Assembly (NCBI GenBank): GCA_903905455.1 | Contig: CAIVGN010000106.1 | Span: 1-64,000, forward strand | Source of the DNA: an uncultured Archangium sp. | Lineage (GTDB): Bacteria; Myxococcota; Myxococcia; Myxococcales; Myxococcaceae | Length of the DNA: 64,000 bases | Reading direction: 5' to 3' | In this document: positions 1 through 9,231 of the stretch, one piece after another | Position numbering within the stretch: position 1 is the stretch's first letter | How the letters are laid out: each line of letters begins with the position of its first letter | Notes under the pieces: generated by a model | The model's database searches: none | Told to the model about the DNA's origin: nothing | Seen by the model: only the letters and a program-made list of their open reading frames with translations | Made by a program: the position numbers and the translations under genes

Positions 1-956
<956 letters not shown>

Positions 957-998
957 GTCCCCCCTTCTAACGCATCAAATCGCCACGCGCCCGCGCCT

Positions 999-1970
999 TC
1001 AGGGTGAAGTTGCGTGAAGAACCCGGGGGGGGGCTGACCGAACAGTCACCCGGCCATTCATGGAGGCGAGGAGCCGATCGCCCGGTAACGTGGCGGTCCC
1101 CCTCGTCTCGATGGCCTTGAGCCCATCGGCGATGAGCTCCGCGTCCAGCTCCACGCCCTGCGCCGCGAGCCACCTCGCCAACACCCGCCGGGCGATCGGC
1201 CGCTCGAGCGCGGTGATCGCCTCCGCCTCGAGGGAGCCGTCTTCCCACCGCACCCGCGACAGGGCCTGCGTCGCCTGGGCCTCGAGCAGCGCGTCGTCTT
1301 CGGCCGCGAGCGCCGAGAAGCGGGCCAGCGCCCGCGCCACCTGGGGCCCGGCCGCCTTCTCGAGCGCAGGGAGCACCTCGCGCCGAACCCGAACGCGCAG
1401 GAACTGACGGTCGTCATTCATCGGGTCACGCTCCACGGGCAGCGCGAGGGCCGCCACGTAGGCCTCGATGTCCGCCCGGGTCGCAAACAACAGGGGCCGA
1501 ATGACCCGGTCGCGACGCGCCTCGTGAATGCCGCTCGCCCCCGAGAGCGCCGCGCCTCGCGCCAGCCGCATCAGCAGCGTCTCCGCCTGGTCGCTCGCGG
1601 TGTGCGCCGTGACGATCTGCTCCAGGCCGCGCTCGACGCGCAGACCCGCCAGGGCGGCATACCGGGCCTCTCGCGCCGCGGCCTCGACCCCGCTTGTCGC
1701 GGTGACCGGGGCGAGGAGCACGTGGTGGCGCAGGCCCAGCGACGTGGCCTGCACACCCACCCGTACCGCTTCGTCGGAGGACTCCGCCCGGAGTTGGTGA
1801 TCGACGGTCGCGGCCTCGATGCGGAAGCCGAGGCGCCCCGCCAGCCGGGCCGTCGCTGACATCAGCGTCATGCTGTCCGGGCCGCCCGAAACGGCCAGCA
1901 ACACGGGCGCTCTCGCCGGGACCAGGCGCCGGTAGGACCGCCACAGCGCCTCTTCCAACCCTTGAACCAT
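999..1970 (-). CDS. tilS: tRNA(Ile)-lysidine synthase TilS
   Basis: Converts C34 of the CAU-anticodon tRNA-Ile to lysidine with ATP, so the tRNA reads AUA. The PP-loop ATPase signature SGGPDS is at about residues 28-33, followed by the typical VDHQLR and HTASDQAETLLMRLARG motifs of the N-terminal N-type ATP pyrophosphatase domain, then a substrate-binding helical region. At about 323 residues it is shorter than the E. coli enzyme and seems to lack most of the C-terminal extension, as in other short TilS proteins. I chose the ATG at 1970, preceded by GAGAG; a TTG four codons upstream (1982) is possible. It probably forms an operon with ftsH. Confidence 0.95.
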   Translation of the reverse strand: MVQGLEEALWRSYRRLVPARAPVLLAVSGGPDSMTLMSATARLAGRLGFRIEAATVDHQLRAESSDEAVRVGVQATSLGLRHHVLLAPVTATSGVEAAAREARYAALAGLRVERGLEQIVTAHTASDQAETLLMRLARGAALSGASGIHEARRDRVIRPLLFATRADIEAYVAALALPVERDPMNDDRQFLRVRVRREVLPALEKAAGPQVARALARFSALAAEDDALLEAQATQALSRVRWEDGSLEAEAITALERPIARRVLARWLAAQGVELDAELIADGLKAIETRGTATLPGDRLLASMNGRVTVRSAPPRVLHATSP

Positions 1971-2018
1971 TTGATCTCTCAAGTGATCTGCCTCATTCCT
2001 TTTTCACTTGACGTCGGC

Positions 2019-2047
2019 TTGCTGGGTTCGTTGGAGGGCCTTATAAT
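2019..2047 (+). promoter_or_regulatory. sigma-70-type promoter of the putative small RNA
   Basis: TTGCTG at 2019-2024 is separated by exactly 17 bases from a perfect TATAAT at 2042-2047. Transcription would begin near 2054. A perfect -10 box is rare in this GC-rich DNA. No plus-strand protein gene follows before the terminator at 2191-2228. Confidence 0.7.
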
Positions 2048-2053
2048 TTCGAT

Positions 2054-2228
2054 ACCATTCCGCAGGCCGGTGGAATGCAGCGACGCGCAGGTTCGTTGGG
2101 CCGAATGCATACCGAAGTTGGACCCTGGGGTCCCCCCTCCCCCTCAGGGTTCACGGGATCGGGTCGGTTCGCCGGCCCCTCCCTCTTTTGGGGCGCTCCA
2201 TGATGTCGGTGGAGCGCCCGTTTTTTTT
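2054..2228 (+). ncRNA. putative structured non-coding RNA, about 175 nt
   Basis: The stretch between the promoter and the terminator folds by eye into consecutive hairpins. CATTCC (2056-2061) pairs with GGAATG (2072-2077). CAGCGA (2078-2083) pairs with TCGTTG (2093-2098). GGACCCTG (2120-2127) pairs with CAGGGTTC (2145-2152), extended by GGG/CCC inside. GGGTCGG (2161-2167) pairs with CCGGCCC (2172-2178) around a TTCG loop. The terminator stem comes last. I do not recognise it as 6S, SRP, tmRNA or RNase P RNA: there is no long closing stem and no SRP GGAA-loop core. Its existence is inferred from the promoter-terminator pair; its function is unknown. Confidence 0.6.
2191..2228 (+). terminator. 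rho-independent terminator of the putative small RNA
   Basis: GGGCGCTCC (2191-2199) pairs perfectly with GGAGCGCCC (2211-2219), extended by an A-T pair, and is followed by eight T residues (2221-2228). The orientation is plus, so it cannot serve the minus-strand genes on either side. Confidence 0.85.
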
Positions 2229-2240
2229 CTCGGGCCCCGC

Positions 2241-4322
2241 TCACGGTTGCAGCGAGTACCAGGCCAGGCCGTTGCCCTGCGTCGAGTCAGGCTCGCACAG
2301 CAGACTCCCCGAAGGCCGGGTGCCGAAGCGCTTGATCGACGGGCTGGTGATGCGTCCCGACACGTCCGCGCCGATCACCGTGACCACCGGGGGCGGCGTG
2401 CCTCCATCGGGCAGCGATCCGATCGCCGAGCGGGCCGGCCACGCCACGTCGGCGACGTGCCACAGCTTGCACGGCGCCCCGAGCGCGACGTCGTCGGCCG
2501 GCACCAGGTTCTGGAGCGGGATGACGTTGGCCGGCGCCGGGTTGCCCTTGAAGAACAGCCGCACCACCGGCCGGGGCGCCTCGTAGCAACGCCCTGAACC
2601 GCCCGGCGCGACCCCGGCGGGCGCGCTCGCCGCCACGCACCGGAAGTCGGTGGCGCAGGCACACTGCGTCCCATCCAGGCAGCCCACGCCCCCGTCGACG
2701 AAGCACGAAGGCGGCGCCGCCGGCGCGCGCTTGTCGGCGAAGGCATGCACCAGCACCCGGTAGGTGCAGGCGCTCGTCACACAGAGGGCGTCGTTCTCCG
2801 GGTAGTTCAGCGAGGCGATCTCCAGCAACTGGCCGTCGCCTACGTCGTCGCGGTTGAGCGTCGGGTCGTCGGCCGAGCCCACGTCGCCCCAGTCGAAGTC
2901 GTAGCCCGCGGTGGCGTTCATGTCGCGGGTGCGCCGCGCGTAGCCGTTGAGATCGCCCGAGGTCTTGTTGGCCGGGCCGGCGCTGAAGAACGAGAACGCG
3001 CCGGTGAAGGCGTCGCCACCGGTGACCGCCGTCGGCCGCACGAGGTGGAGATCGAGGTCGACGCCGGCGAACCCGTCCCACTCGAGCTGGGCCACGAAGT
3101 CCTGCTTGAGCGCGACCGAGAAGCGCATCGTCACCGTGGTGGCGCCCTGGTGGGCGTCGGTGACCGTCAGCTCGAGCGTGTAGTCGCCCGTCGCCACGGG
3201 GCGCAGCTGGGCCTGCGCAGTGGTGGCTCCACCAATGGCCAGCCCCAGGGCTCCGCGCGGCGCGCTGACCAGCCGCCAGCGGTAGGTGAGCCCGGTGCGC
3301 CCGTCTTCGGGGTCGGTCGAGCAGCTCGTGAGCTCGGGGCTCGACGTCGCGCTGAAGACCGCCAGCTCGTTGGGCCGCACGTCGCGCCGGCCGGTGAAGT
3401 CGTAGCCGCCCGCCGGGGGCACCAGCAGGGTCGCCCACTCGGCCCCCGTGTTGTACTCGCGGGCCGCGTCTCCGATGGTCTGCGGCACCACGCGCACCAG
3501 GTTCGCGCACACCACGGGCGGCGCGTTGGGCTTGAGCGTGCCGCGCAACTGCACCGTCACCGCGGGCCGTGCCGGGTCGTCGGAGGTGATCACCACCTCG
3601 CCGCTGTAGGCCTGTTGTTGTTCGCTGGTGGGCACGAAGCGGATGGGGAAGTTGAAGCCCGAGGCCGCCTCGAGGCGCACGCCTCCGTCGGGGAACGTGC
3701 TGCCCGCGATGGAGAAGGCGGCCGCGTCGGCGCCTCCGAAGGTCACGCCGCTGACCTGCAACGCCACCGCGCCCGCGTTGACCACCACCAGCGTGGGCAG
3801 CTTCGTGGGGTCGGGCGCCACCGGCCGGGACAGGGGCTCCATGCCGAAGTCGATCGACGGAGGGTCGGCCACCAACGCCGCGGTGCAGCCGCTCGTCGCG
3901 ACGCAGTCGAGGGTGAGCTCCAGCCGGGGCTCGGCGCCCTCCCCCGCCAGCGCCAGCCGCGTCACCGGCCGCTCGGGGTCATCGCTCTTGATCACCAGGC
4001 TCGCGGTGAACGCCTCCACCGCGCTCGGCGCGAAGGTCACCGTGAAGGTCGCCGTGCCCTGGGCCTCGACGACCGTCGGCAGCGCGCCCAGCCGGTACGA
4101 CGACGCCCCGGGGCCTTCGAGGGTGACCGCGGAGATCGCCACCGCGCTGCGCGTCTGCGCCTCCAGCCGCACGGTGCGCTGGGTGGCGTCGCCGACCTTC
4201 ACCTGTCCGAAGTCGAGCCCCGGAGGGCTCACCGCCAGGGAGGGGTTCACCTTCGCCACCGACGGCCCGCACTTGCAGCCCGTCACCGCGCACAGCACTC
4301 CGAGCACGAACAGCGAGCGCAT
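2241..4322 (-). CDS. choice-of-anchor/ASH-domain lipoprotein with PKD-like domain
   Basis: A 693-residue predicted lipoprotein. The N-terminus has a hydrophobic signal and a lipobox ending VTGC with Cys16. Two ASH (ASPM-SPD2-Hydin) immunoglobulin-like modules follow (about 30-120 and 148-255), recognisable by LDFGQVKVG, IDFGMEPLS and the repeated SDDP motifs. A PKD-like domain (about 310-405) carries the YRW and YTLELTVTDA motifs. The last third is an unrecognised domain with several cysteines. The protein is likely exported to the envelope and adhesive or scaffolding. It begins 9 bp after the lipase-like gene, so the two are almost certainly co-transcribed. Function is inferred from domains only. 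Confidence 0.85.
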   Translation of the reverse strand: MRSLFVLGVLCAVTGCKCGPSVAKVNPSLAVSPPGLDFGQVKVGDATQRTVRLEAQTRSAVAISAVTLEGPGASSYRLGALPTVVEAQGTATFTVTFAPSAVEAFTASLVIKSDDPERPVTRLALAGEGAEPRLELTLDCVATSGCTAALVADPPSIDFGMEPLSRPVAPDPTKLPTLVVVNAGAVALQVSGVTFGGADAAAFSIAGSTFPDGGVRLEAASGFNFPIRFVPTSEQQQAYSGEVVITSDDPARPAVTVQLRGTLKPNAPPVVCANLVRVVPQTIGDAAREYNTGAEWATLLVPPAGGYDFTGRRDVRPNELAVFSATSSPELTSCSTDPEDGRTGLTYRWRLVSAPRGALGLAIGGATTAQAQLRPVATGDYTLELTVTDAHQGATTVTMRFSVALKQDFVAQLEWDGFAGVDLDLHLVRPTAVTGGDAFTGAFSFFSAGPANKTSGDLNGYARRTRDMNATAGYDFDWGDVGSADDPTLNRDDVGDGQLLEIASLNYPENDALCVTSACTYRVLVHAFADKRAPAAPPSCFVDGGVGCLDGTQCACATDFRCVAASAPAGVAPGGSGRCYEAPRPVVRLFFKGNPAPANVIPLQNLVPADDVALGAPCKLWHVADVAWPARSAIGSLPDGGTPPPVVTVIGADVSGRITSPSIKRFGTRPSGSLLCEPDSTQGNGLAWYSLQP

Positions 4323-4331
4323 GGTCGGTCC

Positions 4332-7300
4332 TCAGTCCGCCGGCATGGGCGGGACCCACGAGCAGCTGCTCGACTCGAGACAGGCCTCCATGGGGAGCTC
4401 CGCGCCGCTGGTCTGCAGGTAGCGGCCCAGCATGTTGAGCATCACCGCGCCCAGGTTGAACGGGAGCGACGGGTCAGGCGTGTCGAAGCCGTGACGGCCC
4501 GTCGGCACCACCATGGGGAAGATGACGCCGGTCACGCCACCCACGCGCTCCGAGGGCTTCACCAGGCGGAGCGGGGGCGAGAGCCGCGGCACGTCGAACT
4601 TGTCGTCGGTGCCCGAGAGCGCCGAGAGGTGATCGACGTCCATCAGCGTGTTCTCGCCCTTCGAGTTCTGGTACCGGCCCACGCGCTCGACGGCTTCGAT
4701 CACGCCGTTGTCGATGAGCACGCGGTTGGGGGTCTTGCCGTAGCGGGCGTCGACGTTGAAGAGGTCGATGAACCCCGCCGCGCGGGCGACCGCAGTGCCG
4801 CTGGCCACCGGCACGTTCATGTCGCCGATGGTGTTGACCACCACCATGCGCGTCGAGACCTCTTCACCCGTGCCGTAGCGCAGGATGCGGTGACGCTCGG
4901 CGTTGGGGAGGAAGTTGACCGGGTCGCCACGCTCGATGGCCATCTGCGCCAGGCCGAGGAAACGGCGAATCTCCGGAGACTGGCGCCGCAGGCCGAAGCC
5001 GTCACCCAGCGCCTTGAGGGGCTCGCCGGCCTTCTGCTCCAGTCCCTGGAACGTCGAGTCGATGCCGAAGGTGTCCATGGTCCAGTACGGGGTCGCGTCG
5101 GCCGGCACTTCGCAACCGTCGAGCTCCTTCGGAGGCAGGGCCCCCGAGTAGACCTCGAGCTTCCACAGGTCGTTCAGGTCCGAGCTGACCGCCGCCCGGA
5201 GCAGGCCGTTGGCCCCGACCCGCGCGCAACGTTTCTCGCCGCTGGTGAGGTTCGAGAGCACCGCAGTGTCCCCTTCGATCAGCGTGGCGTCGACGGGCCC
5301 GAGCTTCACGCGCCCCAGATCGTTGAGGTCGGGCAGCAACTGCCAGGCCTCGAGCTGACCTGCCTGGTTCCGCGTGGTGGTGAACAGCGGCCCCAGCATG
5401 CGCAGGTTCACCGCTTCGCGGACCCCGCCCTGGATCGAACGAACACCGATGTCCGGAAGCCCCGCGCCACTCGACACGGGCACCGACACGTCGATCGCCG
5501 GTTCGAGGCCCGCCATCATCGCGCTCATGATGCCGCCCAGCGAGCCGCCGGTGATGTGGATGGGCGCGCCGCCGCCGATGTCGAGAACCCCGTCGCCGTT
5601 GAAGTCGCCGACGAGATCGTCCTTCCCGTCACGGTTCGAGTCGTACCGCCACGTCTTGACGCCGTCGAAGCCGCGCACGACGCGAATGAGCTGCATGTAG
5701 TCGAGCGCCGACTGCTTCACGACCTCGCGGGTGTGGAGGATGTAGCTGGTCCAGAAGTCGGCCCCTGAGTCCTTCTTGCCGTCACGGTTCTGGTCGAAGG
5801 CCCGATCGTTCTTCGCGATGGCGTCGAACATCGGCCCCAGCCCCTTGCCGGCGAGCAGGCCGCGCGCGAGCTCGAGGTCCGTGGGGTCGAGGCCCACGCC
5901 GTGGCTCACGTTCTCCATGCCGATGGTCGCCAGCCCGTAGCGGGCGAAGAACCCGCCGTAGAAGAGCGGGTCGAGCTTGTTGCCCGTGTACCCGTGGCCG
6001 AGGATCACGACGGGCGCCGGGCCCGAACCCGCGGGGCGCTTGGGCACCGTGAGCCACACGGTGATCGTCTCTGAACGGTGGAAGGCCGCGCCGGTCACCG
6101 GGTCGATGTCGATGATCTGCTTGTAGAGCGGCAGCAGGTTCTTCTCGCTGTCTTCGCGGGGGAAGAACTGCGGCGCCTCGAACTGGAACACCACGTGGTA
6201 GTCGATGAACTTGTGGTGGTCCGCCACCTGCTGCATCGAGGCGTTGAGCGCACCGCCGCCGTTGAGCTGCTTGAGAAGGTCGAGCGCCGCGCTGCGGAAC
6301 TGCTCGCCCGAGACGATGCGGGTATTGATCGTCGAGCCCGGCATCGAGTCGCGCAGGGCGAAGATCTTCTCGATCTCTGCGGGGTACTTCTCGGCCAGCC
6401 ACTTCATCGGCCCCACGCCGTAGAACCCGTCGCGCACCGCCACGTAGTCCGCCGTGGTGGTCTGCGTGGTGTACGCCCAGGTGAACGCCACGTCTTCCAG
6501 GCCCAGACCCAACGCCGGCAGGCAGCCCGCCAACGGCTCGAGTTGCTTGGTCTGCGAGGTGTGGTTGACGTAGGCGAAGGGCGACTTCACCGGCCGCCCG
6601 TCTTCGTCGACCAGCCGCTTGGTGAGCACCACCGCGTAGGTGGTGTGCTCGCGCAGCGGCGTGACCGGCTTCATGATCAGCGTGTTCGTCTCGCGCTCGT
6701 AGAACGTCAGCGCCTTGAAGCTCGAGTCGCCCGGGTAGAGCGTGTTGGGGTGGTCGAGCACCCCGTCCATGTCGAGGTCTTCACCGAGGTCGAGCTTGCC
6801 GTTGTGGTTGGTGTCCTCTTCGCGATCGTCGAAGAGCAACTGGTCGCCCTCGCGGTCGTTGTCGAAGTAGCCGGGCCGTTCGAGCACGATGGGGAAGTTG
6901 CCCTCGCCCATGTCCAGGGGCATGCGCTGGCAGAAGTCGGGCGAGTCCGGGCTGATGTCGACGAGGTACGCCGCGTCGTCGCGCGCGTCATAGTCGTCGC
7001 CCTGGTGCCGCCGCACGATGTTCAGCACGTCCAGCGGCTTCGAGAAGGCCACCGTGACGCTCTGGTAGGTGCCCCAGCCGTCGAGCTGGTCGAGGGTGTG
7101 CCGGGTCGCCGTCTCCCACTTGGTGGTGGCCACCATCGAGGCGTTGATGCGCCGCTTGGTCGGCGAGCTCGCGTCGAACCGCGTCGCGAAGTCGTTGGGC
7201 ATGGGGATGTTCGCCAGCGGCTTGGCGAACACGTCGAAGGTGACCTCCGAGCCAGACCCGGGGGGCGTCGCCATCAGGCCCTTGCCTTCCGGAGACGCAC

Positions 7301-7346
7301 AGCTCGCAACCACTGCAACGGCAGACAGCAGGGCCAAACGCTTCAT
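4332..7346 (-). CDS. large lipase-like alpha/beta-hydrolase lipoprotein
   Basis: About 1004 residues with a lipoprotein signal (VASC, Cys16). It resembles the large extracellular lipoprotein lipases of the Pla-1/cef/VolA type. An oxyanion-type HGYTGN motif is near residue 452, the nucleophile elbow GGSLGG has Ser near 602, and RHGF near 950 is a candidate catalytic His region. Asp/Asn-rich loops such as DTNHNGKLD and DFNGDGVLD look like calcium-binding loops. The start was set at the ATG at 7346 because AAGGAG lies six bases upstream. It is the middle gene of an operon with an outer-membrane barrel (23 bp upstream) and the ASH lipoprotein (downstream). It probably hydrolyses lipids at the cell surface; the substrate is unknown. 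Confidence 0.8.
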   Translation of the reverse strand: MKRLALLSAVAVVASCASPEGKGLMATPPGSGSEVTFDVFAKPLANIPMPNDFATRFDASSPTKRRINASMVATTKWETATRHTLDQLDGWGTYQSVTVAFSKPLDVLNIVRRHQGDDYDARDDAAYLVDISPDSPDFCQRMPLDMGEGNFPIVLERPGYFDNDREGDQLLFDDREEDTNHNGKLDLGEDLDMDGVLDHPNTLYPGDSSFKALTFYERETNTLIMKPVTPLREHTTYAVVLTKRLVDEDGRPVKSPFAYVNHTSQTKQLEPLAGCLPALGLGLEDVAFTWAYTTQTTTADYVAVRDGFYGVGPMKWLAEKYPAEIEKIFALRDSMPGSTINTRIVSGEQFRSAALDLLKQLNGGGALNASMQQVADHHKFIDYHVVFQFEAPQFFPREDSEKNLLPLYKQIIDIDPVTGAAFHRSETITVWLTVPKRPAGSGPAPVVILGHGYTGNKLDPLFYGGFFARYGLATIGMENVSHGVGLDPTDLELARGLLAGKGLGPMFDAIAKNDRAFDQNRDGKKDSGADFWTSYILHTREVVKQSALDYMQLIRVVRGFDGVKTWRYDSNRDGKDDLVGDFNGDGVLDIGGGAPIHITGGSLGGIMSAMMAGLEPAIDVSVPVSSGAGLPDIGVRSIQGGVREAVNLRMLGPLFTTTRNQAGQLEAWQLLPDLNDLGRVKLGPVDATLIEGDTAVLSNLTSGEKRCARVGANGLLRAAVSSDLNDLWKLEVYSGALPPKELDGCEVPADATPYWTMDTFGIDSTFQGLEQKAGEPLKALGDGFGLRRQSPEIRRFLGLAQMAIERGDPVNFLPNAERHRILRYGTGEEVSTRMVVVNTIGDMNVPVASGTAVARAAGFIDLFNVDARYGKTPNRVLIDNGVIEAVERVGRYQNSKGENTLMDVDHLSALSGTDDKFDVPRLSPPLRLVKPSERVGGVTGVIFPMVVPTGRHGFDTPDPSLPFNLGAVMLNMLGRYLQTSGAELPMEACLESSSCSWVPPMPAD

Positions 7347-7369
7347 GTCCATCTCCTTCAAAGACGAAA

Positions 7370-9043
7370 TCAGAGGCTCACGCCGAGGCGGAGCCGACCG
7401 AACGCGACCGGCGCCATCACCCCGCCACCGGGCAGCGTGTACGCATCACCGGGCAGGAACAAGCCCCCCTCGCCCGTCAGCGTCACCGTCAGCTCGGTGA
7501 TGGGCTTGAACCGGGCCTGCACGCCGAGGTCGAGCTCCGTGCCCAGGTAGTTGCCGGGCCGGCCCCCGAGCGCGTTCACCGACGTGCCACCGCTGATGCG
7601 CGAGTTGAACGGGTCCGTCAGCTTCGCCGTGCTGAAGGCGAAGAGCGGCCCGCCGTAGGCGTCCAGCCAGTCCGCCATGGCGATGCGAATCCGGGGAAAG
7701 AGGTACCACGCGCCCGTCACCGAGCCCGCCGTGCCCAGCAGGTCGGCGCCCTCGGGAGCCACGCCCGCGAGGCTCGGGTCTGCCGCGCGAACGCCCGAGC
7801 GGCCCGACTGGTAGGCCAGCACCTGGTCGAAGAGCACCAGGCCGACCTTGTAGTCGCGGTCGAAGCGGAAGTTCTCGACCCGGTCATCCGACGGGTTCTG
7901 ATCACCCGAGGCGTAGCCGCCGTCGAGGTAGATGAAGGTGCGGCCCACCCGGTAGGTCGTCTTGAGGGCCATGCCGAACTGCGCCAGCTTGAGCAGCGCC
8001 GCGTTCTCGTTGCGCGCCTGGGTGGTGGTGCCGGTGATGCCCACGAACTCCCAGCCCAGCTTGAACTCGCGGTTGCGGCGCTTGAGCAACTGCCAGCGGC
8101 CGGCGAAGTCGACCACCACCGCGTCGGTCGCCTTGCCCCCGTCGGTCACGTAGATGTTCCGCTGGTTGCGGTACACCGCGTAGACGCCGAAGTTGTTCTC
8201 GGGGTCCTTGTTGAAGCGCAGCGCCAGCACGCCCTGGAAGGCGCGGTCGCCCTTGACGAACTCGCCGAAGTTGTCGCGCACGATGAGGTCGGCCGCGATG
8301 GCCACCTCGAAGGCCCGGTACGCCCCGCCCTTCCCGAACAGCGGCCGCGCCGCGAGGATCGCGCGGTAGGTCAGGTTGCCGAAGTGCTGCTGGCCGAAGT
8401 CGCCGGCCTCCGGGTCCTTGTTGCCGTCGTTGGCGAGCAACCCCAGGCCCCACATCGAGGTCTGCTGACCGACGCGGAACGTGCCCGAGGCCCACTTGTA
8501 CTCGAGGTAGATCTTGCGCAGCTCGAGGGCACGAATCGCCGGCACCGGCTGGCGGTCGCCCACGACGCTGTCCGCCGGAATGCCCAGGATGGCGCCCGTC
8601 GCCGCGTCGGCCTCGGCGATCAGCCCCAGGCCCCCGAGGTGGATCTCGGGCGTCACGCGCACGCGGGTCTGCAGCGGCGCGATGGACGAGGTGGTCCGGT
8701 CGGCGTCGAAGGCGAAGAGCGTCGCCCCGCCGTAGTTGAGGCGCAGCGAGGCCGCGAGGTTGGCGCTCAGGTGCCAGCCGCCCTCCTCTTCCTTCTCCTT
8801 CTTCGGCGGCTCGGCCGGAGTGGTGACCGCCGCGGCCTGGGCCGGCGGGAGATCGACCTGCAGCGGCGCGGGCGTGCCGGCGTCTTCGTCGGCCACCACC
8901 AACTCGCGGAGCACCGTGGCTTCACCGTCGCCCGGGTTCACGGCCTTCGGCTCGAGGCCGCCATCGGTCTGCGCAAAGGCCGGTGAGGCCAGAATGAACC
9001 CGGCGCTGAGCACCAGGCTCAGGCTCCTCAAGCTCACAGTCAT
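7370..9043 (-). CDS. outer-membrane beta-barrel protein (alginate-export-like)
   Basis: A 557-residue exported protein with a signal peptide ending AFA before QTDGG (about residue 25). A Pro/Ala/Lys/Glu-rich linker follows (about 45-85), then a long region of alternating amphipathic strands rich in Tyr, Phe, Gly and Arg typical of an outer-membrane barrel. The C-terminal part, with LGTELDLGVQARF and a following FLPGDAY, resembles the AlgE/alginate-export barrel family. It is the first gene of the envelope operon with the lipase-like and ASH lipoproteins. AAGGGG precedes the ATG at 9043. It may be the translocation pore or outer-membrane partner for the two lipoproteins; that is inference. Confidence 0.75.
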   Translation of the reverse strand: MTVSLRSLSLVLSAGFILASPAFAQTDGGLEPKAVNPGDGEATVLRELVVADEDAGTPAPLQVDLPPAQAAAVTTPAEPPKKEKEEEGGWHLSANLAASLRLNYGGATLFAFDADRTTSSIAPLQTRVRVTPEIHLGGLGLIAEADAATGAILGIPADSVVGDRQPVPAIRALELRKIYLEYKWASGTFRVGQQTSMWGLGLLANDGNKDPEAGDFGQQHFGNLTYRAILAARPLFGKGGAYRAFEVAIAADLIVRDNFGEFVKGDRAFQGVLALRFNKDPENNFGVYAVYRNQRNIYVTDGGKATDAVVVDFAGRWQLLKRRNREFKLGWEFVGITGTTTQARNENAALLKLAQFGMALKTTYRVGRTFIYLDGGYASGDQNPSDDRVENFRFDRDYKVGLVLFDQVLAYQSGRSGVRAADPSLAGVAPEGADLLGTAGSVTGAWYLFPRIRIAMADWLDAYGGPLFAFSTAKLTDPFNSRISGGTSVNALGGRPGNYLGTELDLGVQARFKPITELTVTLTGEGGLFLPGDAYTLPGGGVMAPVAFGRLRLGVSL

Positions 9044-9122
9044 GTGCGGTGTCCCCTTGGGTGCGGCGTGCGACGGCCCGCGCGCTTACCACCGACCCCC
9101 GGCCCCTGACTAGGCACGTCGC

Positions 9123-9151
9123 TTGACTCACGGACCCCTGCCACGTAGGAG
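9123..9151 (+). promoter_or_regulatory. candidate promoter of the rpsF operon
   Basis: TTGACT (9123-9128) is followed after 17 bases by TAGGAG (9146-9151). The -35 is good and the -10 weak. It lies in the divergent region between the outer-membrane protein gene and rpsF and would give a leader of about 74 bases. Confidence 0.5.
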
Positions 9152-9170
9152 CGCCGTCCCTCGGTCACAT

Positions 9171-9208
9171 TCCGTGATCGTTTCACCCCGCTCACGGACC
9201 GTTCCGTG
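9171..9208 (+). promoter_or_regulatory. rpsF leader with mutually exclusive hairpins
   Basis: TCCGTGA (9171-9177) can pair with TCACGGA (9192-9198). Alternatively, the CACGGA of that same element (9193-9198) can pair with TCCGTG (9203-9208) around a CCGT loop. The two stems cannot form together, and the second lies close to the rpsF ribosome-binding site (AAGGGG, 9219-9224). This fits autogenous control by S6 or the S6:S18 complex, known for rpsF leaders in several phyla, but I could not confirm the known motif. Confidence 0.5.
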
Positions 9209-9231
9209 GGCAGAACCCAAGGGGATACAGC

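Larger units (their letters stand above)
1971..2240. other. intergenic region with orphan plus-strand transcription unit
   Basis: This 270-base gap between tilS and the lipoprotein gene at 2241 holds no convincing protein gene. It carries a sigma-70-like promoter, several hairpins and a rho-independent terminator, all on the plus strand and all listed separately. A 41-codon frame (ATG at 2075, TGA within the terminator hairpin) exists but has no good ribosome-binding site. Confidence 0.7.

Noticed and set aside
2075-2203. 41-codon frame within the putative small RNA
   Set aside because: No proper ribosome-binding site, it ends inside the terminator hairpin, and its composition is Gly/Pro-rich as expected by chance.
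2054-2228. 6S or SRP RNA
   Set aside because: There is no long rod with a central bulge (6S) and no GGAA-tetraloop SRP core, and the fold appears to be a row of separate hairpins.
1962-2597. 211-codon plus-strand frame over the tilS upstream region
   Set aside because: It runs through the promoter, hairpins and terminator of the putative RNA and into antisense of the lipoprotein gene.
2745-5768. 1007-codon open frame on the plus strand
   Set aside because: It is antisense to two clear lipoprotein genes and reads as His/Arg/Glu/Ala-rich low-complexity protein, as expected for shadow frames in GC-rich DNA.
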